From Flavobacteriales bacterium (lineage in GTDB: Bacteria; Bacteroidota; Bacteroidia; NS11-12g; UBA955): a DNA stretch of 39,365 nt. Positions 33,155 to 39,365 of this stretch are shown in pieces. Position numbers and translations under genes: made by a program. The notes below the pieces were generated by a model, which ran no database searches, was not told where the DNA came from, and saw nothing but the letters and a program-made list of their open reading frames with translations. The DNA is taken from positions 1 through 39,365 of the forward strand of contig CANHRE010000017.1 in NCBI GenBank assembly GCA_947463095.1, in the 5' to 3' direction. Each line of letters opens with the position of its first letter. Within the stretch, counting starts at the first letter, position 1.

Positions 33155-33424
33155 ACGGTTTATTACAGAAAAGGGATGGTATGCCCCCAAATGCATCGAC
33201 CACCGATAAGAAAAATAGCCGCAATGCCAATCAACGTTCTCAATAAATTATCGCGACACTTTTCTATGAAATTCATTTAAAATCGCATACCACATCTGTC
33301 CAAAATAAATTTTTGCCAATATTGGTAAAGATTCCTGCCTTTAAATCGTGGAACCATTCCAAAATAGTGGCAACTCTTCAAGAACTTAATATGCCCCCGC
33401 CGCTCGCTGCACGTTATAGTGAGA

Positions 33425-33553
33425 CTGTCATGGTGAGCGTCCCTGCCCATACTTGTAGGGGTCGAACTACGAACTACGGGCGGGGCAAGTTGTGGTTCCC
33501 CGCCGCTCGCTTTGCTCGGGCGGGGTGACAGGCTTTTTGGCTCACCATGACAG
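33425..33553. repeat. 129-bp segment bounded by 14-bp perfect inverted repeats
   Basis: CTGTCATGGTGAGC (33425-33438) and GCTCACCATGACAG (33540-33553) are exact reverse complements. The interior holds further G/C palindromes (CCCCGCC with GGCGGGG near 33499-33534). The segment has no counterpart at the aligned position of the left copy, so it may be a smaller repeat inserted into the larger one, or one arm of a cruciform. Confidence 0.7.
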
Positions 33554-33571
33554 ATTTAATTACCCATTCCA

Positions 33572-33801
33572 GCAAAAGGATCGGCCTCAAATGACGTGTT
33601 ACCAGAAATTTCCTTTATCCGCTTGCCCCCACCGAGTTGCAAAGTAACTGCTTGCCCCCACTGGATTGCGCAGCAAGACACCGTGGGGGTGGGGGAGCAC
33701 GCGAGGAGATCGCGGCAGGCATTCGGCCGATTGCAAGTGTGCGCCTTTCATCATTTGCAGCCTTGATTTTTTGCATCCTTTTTCATCAAGGAAAAAGTAA
33801 G
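33572..33801 (-). repeat. Conserved structured core of the dispersed element (right copy)
   Basis: Positions 33572-33640 are identical over 69 bases to the inverted left core. A block of about 61 bases around 33712-33772 differs by one base. That change turns CAGCC into CGGCC, which still pairs with GGCTG through a G-U wobble. CCTTGAT and ATCAAGG are both kept, while the outer stem (CTTACTTTTTC with GAAAAAGGATG) is partly broken. The middle has an extra CCCCCAC/GTGGGGG-type hairpin not in the left copy. Confidence 0.6.
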
Positions 33802-33843
33802 AGAAAAGAATAGAATATGATTGATTCGGTGTGGGGGTAAAAA

Positions 33844-33987
33844 TCAAACATACGGTTTCCGGCAGCCTATGCGTTGGACATCCGAAGGATTTTTATTGCT
33901 GAGCCATTCAGAAACCAATTCATGGACCTTCACCAAAATTGCTTCAGTGGGTTTTAAATCCAGGAAAAACAAGGAATGAGGATGGGG
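33844..33987 (-). pseudogene. Possible C-terminal remnant of an unrecognised gene
   Basis: Between a TAG (33988-33990) and a TGA (33844-33846) the minus strand reads protein-like sequence, including LDLKPTEAILVKVHELVSEW and then LSNKNPSDVQRIGCRKPYV. There is no in-frame ATG and nothing upstream continues it. It ends where the right repeat copy begins. I do not recognise the family; it could be chance. Confidence 0.25.
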
Positions 33988-34073
33988 CTAAGTCCACCTG
34001 ACACGACACACGCCTGTATTCCCCCCACAAAATCTCCGCCTCCTACTTCATCCATTCCGTCTATTTTGCAAGC

Positions 34074-35354
34074 ATGAAACCGGAATATCTTTCAGCGGAA
34101 GAAGCCTTATCTGTTGTGCAAAGCGGCCACAGGGTCTTTATCCAGGGCAGCGCCGCCACGCCGCTGACCTTAACCCGTGCCCTGGCGGCCCGGGCTCCGG
34201 AATTGAAACAGGTGGAACTGGTGGCCCTGAGCACCTTCGGCAACATGGGTCTGCCGGTGGCTGCGCATCCCGACAGCTTTTACATCAATTCCCTGTTTGT
34301 GTCGGCCAATGTGCGCGAAGCCGTGAACGGCGAACAGGGTGATTATATCCCCGTATTCCTTTCAGAAATCAGCCGCCTGTTCGACCGGGGAATTCTGCCC
34401 CTGGATGTGGCTTTGGTGCATGTTTCACCGCCCGATAAACACGGATACTGTTCCCTGGGCGTATCGGTGGATGTGGCGCGCAGCGCGGTCAAAAATGCGA
34501 AACATGTCATTGCCCAGGTGAACCCCAAGATGCCGCGTACCCTCGGCGACGGTCTGGTGCACATGAGGGAACTGCATACCCTGGTAACCTGCAATGATCC
34601 GCTGCCTGAATGTTCCTATGCCGGAGAAAGCAGCGAAGTGGAACGGCAAATCGGGAAGCATGTGGCATCGCTCATCGAAGACGGAGCCACCCTTCAAATG
34701 GGCATCGGCACCGTTCCGGATGCCGTGTTACACGAACTGAAGGGCCACCGCGATCTGGGCGTTCATACCGAAATGTTCTCCGATGGGGTGGTGGAACTCC
34801 TGCAAAGAGGCGTGATTACCAACCGCTTCAAACGCAAGCACCGCCGCAAAGTGGTGGCATCCTTCGCCTTCGGCAGCCAATGGCTGTATGACTTTATCGA
34901 TGACAACCCCGGCTTTGCCTTTCTGGAAGCCGATTACGTGAACGATCCGGATGTCATCCGCAAGAACCCCAAGGTGGCCGCCATCAACAGCGCCATCGAA
35001 ATTGACATCACCGGACAGGTATGTGCCGATTCTATTGGAACCATGCAATATTCCGGCGTGGGTGGGCAGATGGATTTCATGCGCGGCGCGGCATTGTCGG
35101 AAGGAGGGAAGCCCATCATTGCCATGCCTTCCACTACGCATCGCGGCGATTCGCGCATTGTGCCCTTTTTGAAACAAGGCGCCGGCGTGGTAACAACCCG
35201 AGCTCATGTGCATTACGTGGTTACGGAATTCGGTGTGGCGTACTTGTTTGGAAAGAACCTGAAACAGCGTGCTTATGCGTTGCTGAACATTGCCCATCCC
35301 AACCACAGGAATGCGCTGGAGGAAGAAATATTCCATCGCTTCGGCAAGCCATGA
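34074..35354 (+). CDS. Acetyl-CoA hydrolase/transferase (4-hydroxybutyrate CoA-transferase-like)
   Basis: The 426-residue protein belongs to the class I-type CoA-transferase family that includes acetyl-CoA hydrolase and 4-hydroxybutyrate CoA-transferase. The probable catalytic Glu233 lies in HTEMFSDGVVEL. Other family motifs are QMGIGTVPDAVL, SGVGGQMDFMRGA, GGKPIIAMPSTT and YVVTEFGVAYLFGK. It moves CoA between acetyl-CoA and a carboxylate; the natural acid is unknown. The neighbouring asparaginase-type gene gives no pathway link. TATTTTG ends five bases before the ATG and may be part of a promoter. The gene begins the normal core sequence after the accessory island. Confidence 0.9.
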   Translation: MKPEYLSAEEALSVVQSGHRVFIQGSAATPLTLTRALAARAPELKQVELVALSTFGNMGLPVAAHPDSFYINSLFVSANVREAVNGEQGDYIPVFLSEISRLFDRGILPLDVALVHVSPPDKHGYCSLGVSVDVARSAVKNAKHVIAQVNPKMPRTLGDGLVHMRELHTLVTCNDPLPECSYAGESSEVERQIGKHVASLIEDGATLQMGIGTVPDAVLHELKGHRDLGVHTEMFSDGVVELLQRGVITNRFKRKHRRKVVASFAFGSQWLYDFIDDNPGFAFLEADYVNDPDVIRKNPKVAAINSAIEIDITGQVCADSIGTMQYSGVGGQMDFMRGAALSEGGKPIIAMPSTTHRGDSRIVPFLKQGAGVVTTRAHVHYVVTEFGVAYLFGKNLKQRAYALLNIAHPNHRNALEEEIFHRFGKP

Positions 35355-35387
35355 GTTCTATTTCTTTAACTTGCTATTTCGGCTTTT

Positions 35388-36344
35388 ATGAAAAGAAGGA
35401 AATTCATCGCGACCGGCACTGCGGGTCTTCTGGCCACGGCGCTGAAAGCGGAGCGTTTCCCGGAGGCCAGGCCTGAATCACTGATCCTATCTACCTGGAG
35501 GTTTGGAGTGCCGGCCAACGAGGCGGCCATGGCTGCGCTGCGCGAGGGTAAATCCGTGCTCGATGCCGTGGAGGCCGGCGTGCGTGTGCCTGAAGCCGAT
35601 CCCTCGGTAAGCAGCGTAGGCTATGGCGGCTACCCGGACCGCGATGGCCGTGTTACGCTGGATGCCTGCATCATGGATGGCGACGGGCGCTGCGGCAGCG
35701 TGACCTTCCTGCAACACATCATGCACCCGGTTTCTGTAGCGCGCAAGGTGATGGAGCAAACGCCCCATGTGATGCTGAGTGGGGAAGGTGCCTACCGTTT
35801 TGCCATAGAGCAGGGCTTTGAACCGGTGAACCTGCTAACGGCTGAAGCCGAAGTCGCCTGGAAGAAATGGGTACAGGACAACCACTACCAACCACTTCCA
35901 CCTGAAGACATCCACGATACCATCGGCATGATCGCCATGGACAGGAATGGGAAGATTGCCGGCGCCTGCACCACCAGCGGCATCGCCTTCAAAATGCACG
36001 GCAGGGTGGGCGATTCCCCGATTATTGGGGCGGGCCTGTTCGCAACAAACGGCGTGGGCGCAGCAACGGCCACCGGTGTGGGAGAAGAAGTAATCCGCAT
36101 TGCGGGTTCTGCCATTGTGGTGGAATTGATGCGCCATGGGAAAAGTCCGCAATATGCCGTGGAGGAAGCTATACGCAGAATTGCCGGACATGTGGGCGAT
36201 AAAGGCAAAACCATGCAACTGGGCATGCTGGCTCTGGATGCGAAAGGCCGCTACGGTGCTTTCTCGCTCGCGCCCGGATTTCAATATGCCTGCACCCTGA
36301 ACGGCATAACCACCCTGTTCAACAGCAAATCATTATATCCCTGA
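35388..36344 (+). CDS. N4-(beta-N-acetylglucosaminyl)-L-asparaginase (Ntn hydrolase)
   Basis: The 318-residue product resembles glycosylasparaginase, which self-cleaves to expose a catalytic Thr and then hydrolyses GlcNAc-Asn. The autocleavage site is HDTIGMIAMD, with Thr178 as the new N-terminus. Supporting segments are WRFGVPANEAAM, SVGYGGYPDRDG, GACTTSGIAFKMHGRVGDSPIIGAGLF and ATATGVGEEVIR. The N-terminus MKRRKFIATGTAGLLATAL looks like a Tat-type or Sec signal peptide, so the enzyme is probably periplasmic and degrades glycopeptides. It starts 33 bp after the CoA-transferase. Confidence 0.9.
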   Translation: MKRRKFIATGTAGLLATALKAERFPEARPESLILSTWRFGVPANEAAMAALREGKSVLDAVEAGVRVPEADPSVSSVGYGGYPDRDGRVTLDACIMDGDGRCGSVTFLQHIMHPVSVARKVMEQTPHVMLSGEGAYRFAIEQGFEPVNLLTAEAEVAWKKWVQDNHYQPLPPEDIHDTIGMIAMDRNGKIAGACTTSGIAFKMHGRVGDSPIIGAGLFATNGVGAATATGVGEEVIRIAGSAIVVELMRHGKSPQYAVEEAIRRIAGHVGDKGKTMQLGMLALDAKGRYGAFSLAPGFQYACTLNGITTLFNSKSLYP

Positions 36345-36491
36345 TTAGGTTCAGGCCACTTTATTCCCGACCTTTGCACCAGGAAGTTTAACAACTCATG
36401 CTTCCTGTACTCCGCAAAATGTTGTGATACCATTCCCCCTCAAGGGTGTTCGGGTGTTCAACTTACTGCAGAATACCTGAATACCAAACCT

Positions 36492-36692
36492 ATGGCTAAA
36501 TCGAAAAGCACCTTCAACAAAAAACAGATTGCCGACAAAAAGCGCAAAAAACAAAAAGAGAAATTGGAAAAACGGCTGGATAAGAAAAATTTGCCCACAG
36601 CCAGCTGGGAAAGTATGATTATGTATGTGGACGCGGACGGGAATTTTTCTACCACCCCGCCGGTTAAGCCTGAAGAGCCCGAAAATGAATGA
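36492..36692 (+). CDS. Small basic protein resembling the N-terminal extension of Bacteroidota cold-shock proteins
   Basis: The 66-residue protein starts MAKSKSTFNKKQIADKKRKK and continues with a charged helix and SWESMIMYVDADGNFSTTPP. I recall this pattern as the N-terminal extension of longer Bacteroidota cold-shock-domain proteins, where it precedes a CSD. Here the frame stops after PENE and no CSD follows, so it is a free-standing form. A weak -7-like GACCTTTG lies at 36369-36376, which would give a 5' leader of over 100 nt, as is common for cold-shock genes. The function is unknown; RNA binding is a guess from charge. Confidence 0.7.
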   Translation: MAKSKSTFNKKQIADKKRKKQKEKLEKRLDKKNLPTASWESMIMYVDADGNFSTTPPVKPEEPENE

Positions 36693-36695
36693 GTG

Positions 36696-36728
36696 AAGCA
36701 GGCCGGGATGAGTTCCCGGGTTCTGCTT
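36696..36728. terminator. Bidirectional terminator hairpin between convergent genes
   Basis: AAGCAG (36696-36701) pairs with CTGCTT (36723-36728), and CCGGGA (36703-36708) pairs with TCCCGG (36714-36719), around a five-base loop with small internal bulges. It lies four bases after the small basic protein stop and overlaps the last bases of valS. A short ATTT follows on the plus strand. Confidence 0.7.
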
Positions 36729-39360
36729 ATTTACCTTCTAACTGACTGAGGTTTGATTGCAGGTTGCGGATTTTTTCTTCCGCATCCGCCTTCTTCTGAC
36801 GTTCTTTATCTACCACATCGCCTTTGGCATTCGCCACAAAGCGTTCGTTGCTCAGTTTGGCATCAACACTTTTTAGAAAACCGTGGAGGTAGTCCAGTTC
36901 CTTACGGATGGATGCCTTTTCCTCTTCCAGATTAAGTCCTGCTGGTAAACCCACATGAAGTTCATCGGTTTCTACCAATAAAACAGCGGCTGATTCAGGC
37001 TTCGCTCCGTTGATGCTCAATTTGCAGTTGGCCAACTTGCTGATGATGCCTGAAAATTCCCTGTAACATTGTTCCTGTGCTGTGAGAATGGTTACGTCTA
37101 ATGCTTCCTTTGGTGAAATGCCCTTGCTGTTGCGCACCTGACGTACTTCACTGATCAGCTTCAGCGGACGTTCATTCATCAAAGCCGCGGCTTCCGGCTT
37201 CGGATAACTGCTCAGGATGCAAGGCTGTTCAGGGTTGCCGTTGTGTACCGCGTGGTAAAGTTCTTCTGTGATGAATGGCATGAAGGGATGCAGCACACGC
37301 ATCAGCGATTCAAAGAACTGCCTGGTATTTTCAAGGCTGCTGCGGTGAATGGGAGCACCAAAGGCAGGCTTCACCATTTCCAGATACCAGGAGCAGAAAT
37401 CGTCCCAAACCAGTTTGTAAGCGCTCATCAGGGCATCGCTCAGCCTATAGGCAGCGAAATGTTCATGGATTTCTGACAGTGCACTTTGATATCGTCCTTC
37501 AAACCAGGCCGCAGCAACCCGGGAATCTTCGGTGAGTTCCTGTGCAACAGCATCGTCTTCTACCACCTGCCATCCACTAATCAGGCGCCAGGCATTCCAC
37601 AACTTATTGCAGAAATTCCGTCCCTGGGCCACCTGCGATTCATCGAACAGGATATCGTTGCCTGCAGGAGCGCTCAGCAGCATACCCATGCGCACCCCGT
37701 CGGCGCCGAACTGCGCAATCAGGTCGAGCGGGTCGGGGCTGTTGCCCAGGCTCTTGCTCATCTTGCGCCGCAGCTTGTCGCGCACAATGCCGGTATAATA
37801 CACGTTGCGGAAAGGAAGCTCGCGCTTGTATTCGTAGCCGGCCATAATCATGCGGGCTACCCAGAAGAACATAATCTCCGGAGCCGTTACCAGATCATTG
37901 GTAGGATAGTAGTAATCCAGGTCTTTCTGTCCTTCTTCAGTAAAACCGTCAAAAACCGATATAGGCCATAACCAGCTGCTGAACCAGGTGTCCAGCACAT
38001 CTTCGTCCTGCTTCAGTTCGGAAGGGTGAACCATGATATTCCGCTCCTTGAAGCGCGCAGCGGCTTCGTCCGCGTTCACGGCCACTTCAAAATCTCCTTC
38101 AGGCGTGTACCAGGCCGGTATGCGGTGGCCCCACCACAACTGTCGGCTGATGTTCCAGTCTTTAATATTTTCTATCCAGTGTCGGTAGGTGTTTTTAAAT
38201 TTAGCAGGGAAGAAGTGGATGGTATCGTTCATCACATGCTCCAGCACTTCAGGATTGCGCTTCATGAAGGACTTCATATCCATAAACCATTGGGTGGATA
38301 TGCGCGGCTCGATGACGGCGTCGGTGCGCTCGCTGTGTCCTACGTTATTTTGCACCTGTTCTGATTTCAGCAGGTGCCCCTTGGCTTCCAGTTCTTTGGC
38401 AATTTTCTTGCGCACCACAAAGCGGTCTTCGCCAACATAAAGGCCAGCAGCTTCCGAAAGCGTGCCATCGGCATTCAAGGCATCTATCAGGGGCAGCTGA
38501 TGCCGCTGTCCGATTCGGTAATCTACCAGGTCGTGGCAGGGGGTTACTTTGAGACAGCCTGTGCCGAAGGAGGCATCCACTTCTTCATCGGCAATGATGG
38601 GGATTTCCCTACCAATCAAAGGAACCAGCACCGTTTTACCCAGCCAGTCGGCATAGCGGGGGTCGCCGGGGCTGGTGGCTATGGCCACATCGCCCATGAT
38701 GGTTTCCGGACGGGTGGTGGCAATGGTTACAAAATCGCTGCCGTCGGGGGTGAAATATTTGAGGTAGTAGAGCGTACTCTGCTCCTGCTTATAGATGACC
38801 TCTTCATCACTTAGGGTGGTGTTTCCCAGCGGATCCCAGTTTACCATACGGGTGCCGCGGTAAATCAGTCCTTTGCGGTACAGGTCGATGAATACTTCGA
38901 TCACCGCATCATACAGCGAAGGCTCCATGGTGAAGCGTGTGCGTTCCCAGTCGCAACTGGCACCCAGCTTCTTCAACTGTTCCAGGATGATGCCACCGTA
39001 TTTATGCGTCCATTCCCAGGCATGGTTCAAAAATGCATCGCGGGTAAGGTCTGACTTGCGGATGCCCTGGTCGGCGAGCATACGCACCACTTTGGCCTCC
39101 GTGGCAATGCTGGCATGGTCGGTTCCCGGTACCCAGCAGGCATTTTTGCCTTCCATACGCGCTTTGCGAATGAGGATGTCCTGGATGGTGTTGTTCAGCA
39201 TGTGGCCCATGTGCAGCACCCCGGTTACATTCGGTGGCGGAATCAGGATGGTATATGGCTCACGTTCATCGGGAACAGAACGGAAATAGCCTTGTTGCAT
39301 CCAATAGGCATACCATTTGTCTTCAACGGCTGAGGGATGATAATTCTTTTCAGGCTCCAT
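36727..39360 (-). CDS. valS: Valyl-tRNA synthetase
   Basis: The 877-residue class Ia synthetase charges tRNA-Val. It has the HIGH motif as HMGH in NVTGVLHMGHMLNNT, the KMSKS motif in RRKMSKSLGNSPDPL, the editing (CP1) domain with TTRPETIMGDVAIA and GTGCLKVTPCHD, an anticodon-binding domain, and a C-terminal coiled coil (last 65 residues, RKELDYLHGFLKSVDAKLSN onward). MEPEKNYHPSAVEDKWYAYW is a family-typical N-terminus, so the gene is complete although it starts five bases from the window end. It converges with the small basic protein gene. Confidence 0.97.
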   Translation of the reverse strand: MEPEKNYHPSAVEDKWYAYWMQQGYFRSVPDEREPYTILIPPPNVTGVLHMGHMLNNTIQDILIRKARMEGKNACWVPGTDHASIATEAKVVRMLADQGIRKSDLTRDAFLNHAWEWTHKYGGIILEQLKKLGASCDWERTRFTMEPSLYDAVIEVFIDLYRKGLIYRGTRMVNWDPLGNTTLSDEEVIYKQEQSTLYYLKYFTPDGSDFVTIATTRPETIMGDVAIATSPGDPRYADWLGKTVLVPLIGREIPIIADEEVDASFGTGCLKVTPCHDLVDYRIGQRHQLPLIDALNADGTLSEAAGLYVGEDRFVVRKKIAKELEAKGHLLKSEQVQNNVGHSERTDAVIEPRISTQWFMDMKSFMKRNPEVLEHVMNDTIHFFPAKFKNTYRHWIENIKDWNISRQLWWGHRIPAWYTPEGDFEVAVNADEAAARFKERNIMVHPSELKQDEDVLDTWFSSWLWPISVFDGFTEEGQKDLDYYYPTNDLVTAPEIMFFWVARMIMAGYEYKRELPFRNVYYTGIVRDKLRRKMSKSLGNSPDPLDLIAQFGADGVRMGMLLSAPAGNDILFDESQVAQGRNFCNKLWNAWRLISGWQVVEDDAVAQELTEDSRVAAAWFEGRYQSALSEIHEHFAAYRLSDALMSAYKLVWDDFCSWYLEMVKPAFGAPIHRSSLENTRQFFESLMRVLHPFMPFITEELYHAVHNGNPEQPCILSSYPKPEAAALMNERPLKLISEVRQVRNSKGISPKEALDVTILTAQEQCYREFSGIISKLANCKLSINGAKPESAAVLLVETDELHVGLPAGLNLEEEKASIRKELDYLHGFLKSVDAKLSNERFVANAKGDVVDKERQKKADAEEKIRNLQSNLSQLEGK

Positions 39361-39365
39361 GCGGC

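Larger units (their letters stand above)
33291..33845. mobile_element. Diverged inverted copy of the MITE-like element
   Basis: The inner end CACATCTGTCCAAAAT (33291-33306) matches the right terminus of the left copy. On the minus strand the sequence then follows the left copy in order: AAAGGCAGG, ATATTAAGTT with AAGAGTT, GGAATGGGTAAT, the structured core, and ATATTCTATT. The outer ~85 bp of the left copy, including its terminal repeat, are not recognisable here, and no target duplication was found, so it is truncated or older. It carries a 129-bp internal palindrome-bounded segment. It fills most of the gene-free span 33155-34073; 33155-33290 is the upstream region of the glycine-rich gene. 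Confidence 0.65.

Noticed and set aside
29758-33845. Composite transposon carried by the two inverted element copies
   Set aside because: The 9-bp duplication flanks only the left copy (29749 and 30421), so that copy inserted alone; the right copy lacks a matching outer end.
1-39365. CRISPR array, tRNA, rRNA or prophage
   Set aside because: No regularly spaced direct repeats, cloverleaf-like genes, rRNA sequence or phage structural genes were recognised. The only S24 regulator sits with a repair nuclease, not with phage genes.

Overview
The window reads as chromosomal DNA of a member of the Bacteroidota. Supporting signs are a secreted M36 peptidase with a C-terminal type IX secretion sorting domain, a Wzi/RemB-like outer-membrane protein, TAnnTTTG-type -7 promoter elements, almost no Shine-Dalgarno sequences, and several families typical of the phylum (HTH-S24 regulator, exonuclease/GIY-YIG fusion, GroES-like paralogue). 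I do not assign a genus.

Layout. 1-4.0 kb (+): a TIGR01777-type epimerase overlapping a class I photolyase, then a Wzi-like barrel protein. 4.0-4.46 kb: a non-coding stretch with a decayed lysine/alanine/proline-rich gene and a tight cluster of DnaA-box-like sequences. 4.46-10.6 kb (-): the cell-shape cluster mreB-mreC-mreD-mrdA-rodA, translationally coupled to the tRNA methyltransferase gene mnmD. 10.8-14.2 kb (-): dapD, a GT4 glycosyltransferase and purH. 14.3-24.9 kb (+): an S9 dipeptidyl-peptidase-like enzyme overlapping HMG-CoA lyase, an exonuclease/GIY-YIG protein paired with an HTH-S24 regulator, an FAD amine oxidase-like protein, a CCPPF/CPGC protein, an SDR, and the M36 peptidase. 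25.0-27.2 kb (-): a PRiA4b ORF-3-like protein, miaA and terC. 27.3-29.7 kb (+): a GroES-like protein, then a methionine/glutamine-type aminotransferase coupled to an omega-amidase-type nitrilase, which together look like a keto-acid salvage pair. 34.1-36.7 kb (+): a CoA-transferase, a glycosylasparaginase-type hydrolase and a small basic protein. 36.7-39.4 kb (-): valS, complete.

The accessory part is 29.74-34.0 kb. A HepT/MntA (HEPN/nucleotidyltransferase) toxin-antitoxin pair, with an HTH domain fused to the antitoxin, lies next to an IS3-family remnant and a secreted glycine-rich, collagen-like protein. These genes are bracketed by two inverted copies of a dispersed, gene-less element of about 0.6 kb. 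The left copy has 16-bp imperfect terminal inverted repeats and a perfect 9-bp target-site duplication, as in a MITE. Both copies carry a highly conserved core that can fold into several hairpins, including a possible pseudoknot. The -33 box of the toxin-antitoxin promoter appears to lie in the IS3 remnant, and a 19-bp palindrome overlaps its -7 box just before the antitoxin start. The element core and the toxin-antitoxin control region are the best candidates for something undescribed. The DnaA-box cluster at 4.3 kb also deserves a check as a possible origin.

No tRNA, rRNA or CRISPR array was recognised. All similarity calls come from reading motifs; no database search was run.
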